Source of the DNA: Nocardioides sp. Root140
GTDB taxonomy: Bacteria; Actinomycetota; Actinomycetes; Propionibacteriales; Nocardioidaceae
Direction: 5' to 3'
DNA length: 64,000 nucleotides
NCBI RefSeq assembly: GCF_001426745.1
Contig: NZ_LMFI01000011.1
Coordinates: 1-64,000, forward strand
Below, piece by piece: positions 58,397 through 64,000 of the stretch (positions within the stretch are counted from its first letter, which is position 1; each line of letters starts with the position of its first letter). A program made the translations under genes and the position numbers. The notes under the pieces are model-generated. The model searched no databases. It was not told the origin of the DNA and saw nothing but the letters and a program-made list of their open reading frames with translations.

Positions 58397-59941
58397 ATGA
58401 AGTGGAACGCGATCAGGACAGTGGGGGCCGCGGGAGTCGCGGCCATCGGTGCAGTGGCGGTGCACGACCTGACCCAGAAGAGGCATGCGCTCAAGCGGAA
58501 CTTCCCGGTGGTCGCCAACCTGCGCTACCTGCTCGAGTCGATCGGCCCCGAGCTGCGGCAGTACATCATCACCGACAACGACCAGGAGCGGCCCTTCAGT
58601 CGCGACCAGAGGCGCTGGGTCTACGCCTCGTCGAAGCTGGAGAACAACTACTTCGGGTTCGGCACCGACAACAACATGGAGAACAACGTCGGCTACCCGA
58701 TCATCCGGCACCGCACGTTCTCCGACGTCGCGCCGAACACCAGCATCCACGACGGCGAGGAGCAGCCGCTGCCGTCGGCGAAGGTGATGGGCGGGCCGCG
58801 GGGTCGCACGCACGCCTTCCGGCCGAACTCCATCGTGAACGTGTCGGCGATGAGCTTCGGCTCGTTGTCGGGAGCCGCGATCGAGGCCCTCAACAAGGGG
58901 GCGGCACTCGCCGGCACGCTGCACAACACCGGTGAGGGCGCCCTCTCGCCGCACCACAAGCAGGGTGGCGACCTGGTCTTCCAGATCGGTACGGCGTACT
59001 TCGGCTGCCGCGACGAGCAGGGGCGGTTCGACCTGTCCCGGCTCAAGGACGTGGTGGACTCGGCGCCGGTCAAGGCGATCGAGATCAAGCTGAGCCAGGG
59101 CGCCAAGCCCGGACTGGGCGGCATGCTGCCGGCGGCCAAGATCAGCCAGGAGATCTCCGAGATCCGCGGCATCCCGATGGGGCACGACTGCTCGAGTCCC
59201 TCGCGGCACACCGAGTTCAGCGACGTCGACAGCATGCTCGACTTCGTCGAGACGATCGCCGACGCCACCGGCCTGCCCGTCGGCATCAAGTCCGCAGTCG
59301 GCAACATGGACTTCTGGCAGGACCTGCTCGAGCAGATCACCCCGGAGCGCTCGGTCGACTTCATCACCATCGACGGTGGCGAGGGTGGCACCGGCGCGGC
59401 TCCGCTGGTCTTCAGTGACTCGGTCGCGCTGCCGTGGCGGCTGGGTTTCAGCAGTGTCTTCAAGCTCTTCGCCGAGGCCGACAAGGACGGCGACATCACC
59501 TGGATCGGCTCTGCCAAGCTCGGCCTGCCGGAGAACGCGATCGTGGCGATGGCGCTGGGTGCCGACATGGTCAACACCGCCCGCGGCGCCATGCTCGCGC
59601 TGGGCTGCATCCAGGCGCAGAAGTGCCACACCGACCACTGCCCGACAGGCGTCGCGACCCAGAACCCGTGGCTCGCACACGGCCTCGACCCCGAGCTGAA
59701 GTCGGTGCGGGTGGCCAACTACATCAAGACGATGCGGCGGGACCTGCTCAAGATCGCCGAGGCCTGCGGTGTGCCCCACCCCGGGTTGATCGGGATCGAC
59801 GACGTCGACATCGTGGACGGCGTACAACAGACCCGGTCGTTGGGCGAGGTGTACGGCTACCGTCCCGGCTGGGGCCTCCCGCCGGAGCCGGTGCGCAGCG
59901 ACATCACGGCGCTGATGGCGCCCCACGTGCCCACTCCCTGA
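58397..59941 (+). CDS. FMN-binding glutamate-synthase-domain protein
   Basis: A 514-residue protein. It has a short N-terminal hydrophobic segment (about 8-23) and a glutamate-synthase FMN barrel: NVSAMSFGSLSGAAIEALNKG, NTGEGALSPHHK, EIKLSQGAKPGLGGMLP and FITIDGGEGGTGAAPL. The cluster loop uses Cys404, Cys410 and Cys415 (C-x5-C-x4-C), as in the [3Fe-4S] site of GltB. It lacks the glutaminase domain, so it is not a complete glutamate synthase; stand-alone members may be membrane-bound flavoproteins of unknown substrate. Divergent from the PhaC-like gene by 55 bases. Confidence 0.86.
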   Translation: MKWNAIRTVGAAGVAAIGAVAVHDLTQKRHALKRNFPVVANLRYLLESIGPELRQYIITDNDQERPFSRDQRRWVYASSKLENNYFGFGTDNNMENNVGYPIIRHRTFSDVAPNTSIHDGEEQPLPSAKVMGGPRGRTHAFRPNSIVNVSAMSFGSLSGAAIEALNKGAALAGTLHNTGEGALSPHHKQGGDLVFQIGTAYFGCRDEQGRFDLSRLKDVVDSAPVKAIEIKLSQGAKPGLGGMLPAAKISQEISEIRGIPMGHDCSSPSRHTEFSDVDSMLDFVETIADATGLPVGIKSAVGNMDFWQDLLEQITPERSVDFITIDGGEGGTGAAPLVFSDSVALPWRLGFSSVFKLFAEADKDGDITWIGSAKLGLPENAIVAMALGADMVNTARGAMLALGCIQAQKCHTDHCPTGVATQNPWLAHGLDPELKSVRVANYIKTMRRDLLKIAEACGVPHPGLIGIDDVDIVDGVQQTRSLGEVYGYRPGWGLPPEPVRSDITALMAPHVPTP

Positions 59942-59942
59942 C

Positions 59943-60139
59943 CAACCGCGTGCTTTTGATGCGCGAACCGTGTGCTCTTGCGTCGCCAACCGCGTGCTTT
60001 TGATGCGCCAACCGTGTGCCCTTGCGCCTCGAACACCGGGTTCTTGATCTGAGACATCAAGAACCCGGTGTTCGCGCATCAAGAATCCACGGTTGGCGCA
60101 TCAAGGATCCGGTGTTCGCGCATCAAGAATCCACGGTTG
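59943..60139 (+). repeat. 22-nt tandem/inverted array, copy 3 (largest)
   Basis: Five direct 22-base units (59943, 59965, 59987, 60009, 60031) meet four inverted units (60052, 60074, 60096, 60118). Units 1 and 3 are identical, as are inverted units 2 and 4, so the true period is 44 bases. The centre is a perfect 18-base stem, GAACACCGGGTTCTTGAT at 60031-60048 with its complement at 60056-60073, and a 7-base loop. The array starts one base after the glutamate-synthase-domain gene stop and ends 20 bases before the convergent otsA stop. Confidence 0.93.
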
Positions 60140-60159
60140 GTGAGGCGGGAGGGGAGGGG

Positions 60160-61596
60160 TCAGGAGAGGCGGGCGGGGCGCACGGGTTTGCCGTGCGAGG
60201 GGCGCACGGACGTCAGCTCGGACAGGAAGCTGTTCGCCCAGCTGGCCACGTCGTTCTCGGTGACGGTCTTGCGCATCGCCTTCATGCGGCGGGTGCGGTC
60301 CTTGTCGTCGGAGCGCGCCGCATCGAGGATCGCCGACTTCATGCCGTTGATGTCGTAGGGGTTGACCTGCCACGCCTGCCGCAGCTCGTAGGCAGCCCCG
60401 GCGAACTCCGAGAGCACCAGCGCACCGTCGTTGTCGAAGCGGCAGGCGACGTACTCCTTGGCGACGAGGTTCATGCCGTCGCGGTACGGCGTGATCACCA
60501 TGATGTCGGCCGCCCGGTAGAGCGCGGCCATCTCGTGGCGAGGGTACGCCGAGTGCAGGTAGGCGATCACCGGCTGCCCGATGCGACCGAGGTCGCCGTT
60601 GATGCGGCCGACGAGGCGGTCGATGTCGTCACGGAGCACGCGGTACTGCTCGACGCGCTCACGGCTGGGGGTCGCGACCTGCACGAACACGCTGTCCTTG
60701 ACGTCGAAGTGGCCGTCGGCGACCAGCTCCGAGTAGGCGCGCAGCCGCGGGTAGATGCCCTTGGTGTAGTCGAGCCGGTCGATGCCGAGCAGCACCCGCT
60801 TCGGGTTGCCCAGCGCAGCCCGGATCTGTGCGGCGCGCTCGGCCACCGACTCCGAACGTGCCAGCTCCTCGAAGCCGGCGGTGTCGATCGAGATCGGGAA
60901 CGCGGCGGCCAGCACGGTGCGACCGTCGGGCAGGTAGACCAGGTCGCGGTGGGTCTTGTGGCCGACCCGCTGGCGGACCAGCCGGACGAAGTTCTGCGAG
61001 GCCCCGGAGAGCTGGAAGCCGACCAGGTCCGCGCCGAGCAGTCCCTCGAGGATCTGGCGCCGCCACGGCAGCTGCTGGAAGAGCTCGCCGGGCGGGAACG
61101 GGATGTGCAGGAAGAAGCCGATGCGCAGGTCGGGCCGCAGCTCGCGCAGCATCTGCGGCACCAGCTGGAGCTGGTAGTCGTGCACCCACACGGTCGCGTC
61201 CTTCGAGGCGATCTCGGCGGCGCGGTCGGCGAAGCGCTGGTTGACCGTGACGTAGGAGTCCCACCACTCACGGTGGAACTCCGGCTTGGCGACGACGTCG
61301 TGGTAGAGCGGCCACAGCGTGCCGTTCGAGAAGCCCTCGTAGAACTCCTCGATCTCGAGCTCGCTCAGCGGGACCGGGACGAGCGAGAGGCCGTCGTCGA
61401 CGAAGGGCTCGCTGGTGTCGTCGGCGACGCCGGTCCAGCCGATCCAGGCCCCGTCGTTGCTGCGCATCACGGGCTCCATGGCGCTGACCAGTCCGCCGGG
61501 GGAGCGGCGCCACTGCTGCGACCCGTCGGGCAGGGTCACCCTGTCGACGGGCAGGCGGTTGGCAACGATCACGAGGTCTGCGGATCCGGTCGTCAC
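60160..61596 (-). CDS. otsA: alpha,alpha-trehalose-phosphate synthase
   Basis: A 478-residue GT20 enzyme making trehalose 6-phosphate from UDP-glucose and glucose 6-phosphate. It has VIVANRLPVDRV, WVHDYQLQLVPQMLREL, GFFLHIPFPPGELFQQLPW, GIDRLDYTKGI and DGMNLVAKEYVACR, with full family length. The trehalose-phosphate phosphatase (otsB) is not next to it. The GTG at 61596 has TAGGGT 6 bases upstream, giving it its own leaderless promoter in the 44-base gap behind the cyclase gene. Confidence 0.94.
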   Translation of the reverse strand: MTTGSADLVIVANRLPVDRVTLPDGSQQWRRSPGGLVSAMEPVMRSNDGAWIGWTGVADDTSEPFVDDGLSLVPVPLSELEIEEFYEGFSNGTLWPLYHDVVAKPEFHREWWDSYVTVNQRFADRAAEIASKDATVWVHDYQLQLVPQMLRELRPDLRIGFFLHIPFPPGELFQQLPWRRQILEGLLGADLVGFQLSGASQNFVRLVRQRVGHKTHRDLVYLPDGRTVLAAAFPISIDTAGFEELARSESVAERAAQIRAALGNPKRVLLGIDRLDYTKGIYPRLRAYSELVADGHFDVKDSVFVQVATPSRERVEQYRVLRDDIDRLVGRINGDLGRIGQPVIAYLHSAYPRHEMAALYRAADIMVITPYRDGMNLVAKEYVACRFDNDGALVLSEFAGAAYELRQAWQVNPYDINGMKSAILDAARSDDKDRTRRMKAMRKTVTENDVASWANSFLSELTSVRPSHGKPVRPARLS

Positions 61597-61602
61597 GCCC
61601 CG

Positions 61603-61608
61603 ACCCTA
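61603..61608 (-). promoter_or_regulatory. -10 box TAGGGT, leaderless otsA
   Basis: On the minus strand TAGGGT (within TATAGGGT) ends 6 bases before the GTG at 61596. Confidence 0.55.
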
Positions 61609-61640
61609 TAGGGCCCACCTCGGTGGGTGGGCGCCAATCG

Positions 61641-62636
61641 CTAATCCCCGCGCGGGGTCTTCGGCGGTTTCACGGCCCACGTCTCGAGCCGGGAGTAGCC
61701 CTTCACCGGTGTCGTCCGCGCCCGTCGTACACGGAAGAGGTCGTCGTGCTCACGCAGCTCGTCGGCGAGCTCGCGGTTGACCAGAACGCGGCCGGGCCGG
61801 GCGATCGAGGTGAGTCGAGAGGCGATGTTGACGACCTCGCCGAACACGTCGCCGAGCCGCGCGAGCACCCGGCCGTGTGCCATGCCGACGCGCACCTGCG
61901 GGAAGTCCTCGTCGATCTCATGGGCGCCGGCCAGGCGCAGCGCGATGCGGCCGGCCGCGACCGGGTCGTCGGCCACGAAGAGCACCTCGTCACCGATCGT
62001 CTTGATGATCCGGCCGCCGTCGTCGGAGATGACGGCGTTGACCGTCGACTCGAAGCGCTCGACCATGTCGGCCAGCTCGTCGGCGTCGAGGCTGCGGGTG
62101 CGGCGGGTGTAGCCGACGATGTCGGCGAACCCCACGGCCTGTACGACGGCATCGTCGGAGGCCTGCAACAGCAGCCGGCCGGCGGCGTTGGCCAGGTGTC
62201 GCCGCCAGACGTACTCCTGCAGGTCGGAGAGGGCGGGCAGCGCGGTCTTGATCACCGGCTCGATCTCGGCGAAGTCGAGGCGGGCGCCCGAGCCGAGCAT
62301 CATGGTGGCGACCTCGGCGATCTCCCACTCGGCAAGGCGGGCGAAGCTGCGGCCCATGCTGCGGGTCAGCGCGTTCTCGGTGCGTGGGTCGACCATTCCG
62401 CTGGCGACCAGCCCCTCCAGGGTGCGCACCGCCTCGACGTCCGCGTCGGTGAACAGCACCTCGTCGTCGGAGGCGGGGGAGGGGAAGCCGAGTGAGAGCC
62501 AGAGCTCCCGGGCGCGCTCGTCGGTGACGCCGGACTGCTCGATGACGTCGAGCCGGGTCAGGTGCGGAGCCTGGCCGAGCAGCGTGGCCTCGAGGGCAGC
62601 GAAGAGCGCAGGGTCGAGCCCGGGAGTCTGGGCCAC
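61641..62636 (-). CDS. class III adenylate cyclase
   Basis: A 331-residue cytosolic protein. The N-terminal ~160 residues are helical (LTRLDVIEQSGVTDERARELW), like the regulatory domain of mycobacterial cyclases such as Rv2212. The cyclase homology domain (about 165-325) has metal Asp in VGFADIVGYTRRTR, KTIGDEVLFVAD with the second Asp, and FGEVVNIASRLTSIARPG with the transition-state Asn and Arg. It likely makes cAMP from ATP. The GTG at 62636 follows the cyclic-nucleotide-binding gene by 43 bases on the same strand. Confidence 0.85.
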   Translation of the reverse strand: MAQTPGLDPALFAALEATLLGQAPHLTRLDVIEQSGVTDERARELWLSLGFPSPASDDEVLFTDADVEAVRTLEGLVASGMVDPRTENALTRSMGRSFARLAEWEIAEVATMMLGSGARLDFAEIEPVIKTALPALSDLQEYVWRRHLANAAGRLLLQASDDAVVQAVGFADIVGYTRRTRSLDADELADMVERFESTVNAVISDDGGRIIKTIGDEVLFVADDPVAAGRIALRLAGAHEIDEDFPQVRVGMAHGRVLARLGDVFGEVVNIASRLTSIARPGRVLVNRELADELREHDDLFRVRRARTTPVKGYSRLETWAVKPPKTPRGD

Positions 62637-62679
62637 CTCAGGCCGTGTCTCGCAACGGCGCCCGTCTGAGCGTCATGGT

Positions 62680-63090
62680 CTAGGCCGGGGTGTCGGGCAG
62701 GCGGTCGTGCGCGGTCTGCTCGAGGGCGGTGCGGAAGGTCGGGACCGTGTCGATGAGGTCCTGCACCGCCTCGCTGGTGAAGTGCAGCACGGACAGTGGC
62801 GTCAGCGACACCACGCTCGCGTTGCGCAGCTTGTGGTTCACGATCGCGGTCTCGCCCACGGTGTCGCCCGGGCCGAGCCGGGCGATCTCCTGGCCACCTC
62901 GACGTACCGAGACCTCACCCTCCAGGAGGATGTAGGCCTTGTCGGCAGGGGTCTTCTCCCAGATCAACGACCAGTTGGCCGGGATGGTGACTGCGGTGCC
63001 GTGCTCGACGAGTGCCTTGACCTCGGAGTCGCTGAGGTCGGCGAAGCGGTCGAGGCGGGCAAGAGCCGCCTTCTCCTGTGAATGGTTCAC
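62680..63090 (-). CDS. stand-alone cyclic nucleotide-binding domain protein
   Basis: A 136-residue Crp-type beta-roll without a DNA-binding domain. It has WEKTPADKAYILLEGEVSV, a phosphate-binding cassette GPGDTVGETAIVNHKLRNAS with the Glu and Arg that hold cyclic nucleotides, then VVSLTPLSVLHF. The C-terminal ~30 residues are helical. It could report or buffer cAMP made by the cyclase encoded downstream. The GTG at 63090 has AGAGGA 8 bases upstream; the long upstream frame is a shadow of the DUF4304 gene. Confidence 0.82.
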   Translation of the reverse strand: MNHSQEKAALARLDRFADLSDSEVKALVEHGTAVTIPANWSLIWEKTPADKAYILLEGEVSVRRGGQEIARLGPGDTVGETAIVNHKLRNASVVSLTPLSVLHFTSEAVQDLIDTVPTFRTALEQTAHDRLPDTPA

Positions 63091-63156
63091 GTGATTGATC
63101 CTCTCGAAGGGTCGACGTGTGGCGCCGCGCTCCGTCCCGGGTAGATCTTCGCGGTC

Positions 63157-63204
63157 GGGTCGCCGCCTGTCCAGAGAACGGCCGTTGCTGTCCGCGGATC
63201 GAGC
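63157..63204 (+). repeat. 21-nt-period element flanking DUF4304 gene, left copy
   Basis: GGGTCGCCGCCTGTCCAGAG and following bases match 63942-63989 at about four of five positions over 48 bases. CTGTCC recurs 21 bases apart within it, with two different followers. It lies in the divergent region between the cyclic-nucleotide-binding and DUF4304 genes. Confidence 0.65.
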
Positions 63205-63306
63205 GTGCGGCGTGGGTGAGCGTGCCGCCACGGAGGCCGGCGAGATGCTGGTTGCGCGGGACGACACATGGGAGCATGCGGACCGACCAGGCAGGGGAGG
63301 ACATCG

Positions 63307-63918
63307 GTGAAACCAGTGGACGAGGTGGTCCGCGACCGGATCGCGCCGGTGCTCAGGCGCGCCGGGTTCCAGCGCCGGCGCCGCCACTTCTGGTTCGACA
63401 GCGCGTCCGGTGATCGGGCGTACGTCGAGGTGCGCCCGTTCAAGCTCGGCTTCCGTGAGGCCGAGTTCTTCGTCGACCTCGGGGTGCAGCCGCGGATCTG
63501 GGCCGACTGGCTCGGCCGCGACGGGGGAGAGACCCGGGACGTGCTCTGGGCCGACCGGCTGATGGTGCCCGGACGGCGCCCACCGATGGCTGATCACTGG
63601 TCCTTCGACCTGGTCGACGAGCCGGCGGGGGACCTGTTGGCCACCGAGCTGTCCGCACGTCTGCCCGAGATCCTGGGCCTGCTCGACCCGGCGTTGCTTC
63701 TGGGCTATGCCCGCACCCTGCCCCGACCGGGCCGGAAGATCAGCGTGCGGCCCGAGATCGCGCTGGCCGTGATGCTCGCCACGCAGGGCCCCTCCGACGA
63801 GCTGGAGCAGAGCCTGGGCGCGCTCGCGACGGACCCGGACTGGGTCGCGTTCGACACCGAGTTCGTCGCGTTCGTCCGTGGCTGGATCGCCCAGCACCCC
63901 GCCGACGCGCAGGACTGA
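63307..63918 (+). CDS. DUF4304 domain-containing protein
   Basis: A 203-residue soluble protein. It begins VKPVDEVVRDRIAPVLRRAGFQRRRRHFW, the start of the DUF4304 family, and continues with FREAEFFVDLGVQPRIW. The C-terminal half is helical. Function unknown. The GTG at 63307 has AGGGGAGG 7 bases upstream. It is flanked by two direct copies of a 48-base element. Confidence 0.75.
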   Translation: MKPVDEVVRDRIAPVLRRAGFQRRRRHFWFDSASGDRAYVEVRPFKLGFREAEFFVDLGVQPRIWADWLGRDGGETRDVLWADRLMVPGRRPPMADHWSFDLVDEPAGDLLATELSARLPEILGLLDPALLLGYARTLPRPGRKISVRPEIALAVMLATQGPSDELEQSLGALATDPDWVAFDTEFVAFVRGWIAQHPADAQD

Positions 63919-63941
63919 CCGGGCGGATCGCCCCGTTGACG

Positions 63942-63989
63942 GGGTCGCCGGCTGTCCAGAAAAAGGCAGTCGGTGTCCGCTGGTCGGTC
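63942..63989 (+). repeat. 21-nt-period element flanking DUF4304 gene, right copy
   Basis: GGGTCGCCGGCTGTCCAGAA and following bases repeat 63157-63204 in the same orientation, 23 bases after the DUF4304 stop. The element may continue beyond the window edge. Confidence 0.65.
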
Positions 63990-64000
63990 GCCGTACCGCT

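Noticed and set aside
58397..59941. Complete glutamate synthase large subunit
   Set aside because: Only the FMN barrel and cluster loop are present; the glutaminase and C-terminal domains are missing and there is no gltD next to it.
57479..60082. 867-residue minus-strand reading frame
   Set aside because: Runs through the 22-nt array, the glutamate-synthase-domain gene in antisense and the PhaC-like gene out of frame.

Overview
The window looks like a chromosome segment from a high-GC actinobacterium, most likely a Nocardioides-like member of the Nocardioidaceae. The grounds are the strong GC bias, the mycothiol gene mshA, a CarD regulator, SenX3/RegX3 with PhoU, GTG and TTG starts, and many genes whose -10 box lies only 6-8 bases before the start codon (leaderless transcription). 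Most of it is housekeeping or core-accessory DNA. The only mobile-element trace is the tail of an IS4-like transposase at the left edge.

Layout. 0-5.7 kb: transposase tail, a NarL-type two-component pair, an SDR, a small membrane protein, then mshA, a YbjN protein and a DUF1304 protein. 6-18 kb: secreted C39-like peptidase, EamA exporter, regX3/senX3 divergent from phoU across two PHO-box-like sites, secreted M4 protease, an HTH regulator, an NAD(P)-binding protein, gpmA coupled to a lipoprotein gene, a UbiA-type prenyltransferase and carD. 18.4-28.4 kb: nitrate assimilation (narK, molybdopterin nitrate reductase, its flavoprotein partner, nirB, nirD, an NnaR-type HemD/winged-helix regulator, a sirohydrochlorin chelatase). 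28.4-39 kb: ispF, a sulfite-oxidase-fold membrane protein, SDR, cysS, rlmB, a metallophosphoesterase, DUF4032, GH13 amylase, soxR and tRNA-Thr. 39-47 kb: TIGR03086 protein, Q/P/W-rich protein, lipoprotein, pdxY, GMC oxidoreductase plus succinate-semialdehyde dehydrogenase, a LigB-type dioxygenase and ung. 47-64 kb: a giant single-chain acyl-CoA carboxylase of eukaryotic domain order, an S1P-lyase-like PLP enzyme with a GPH transporter, a MinD-like ATPase, a PhaC-like hydrolase, a glutamate-synthase-domain protein, otsA, an adenylate cyclase next to a cyclic-nucleotide-binding protein, and a DUF4304 protein.

The most unusual feature is a class of intergenic arrays. At least three sequence-unrelated families (21-nt, 22-nt and 32-nt periods) occupy gene 3' ends. 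Most copies have tandem direct units followed by inverted units, so they can fold into long hairpins. In two families the units alternate between two subtypes (42- and 44-nt super-periods). In the 22-nt family the arrays fill the gap between convergent genes almost from stop codon to stop codon, and one array supplies the stop codon of the acyl-CoA carboxylase. A second point is a candidate operator lying exactly 73 bases before both narK and nirB, which ties the two nitrate transcription units together.

All functional names come from reading motifs and family resemblance by eye. No database search was run.
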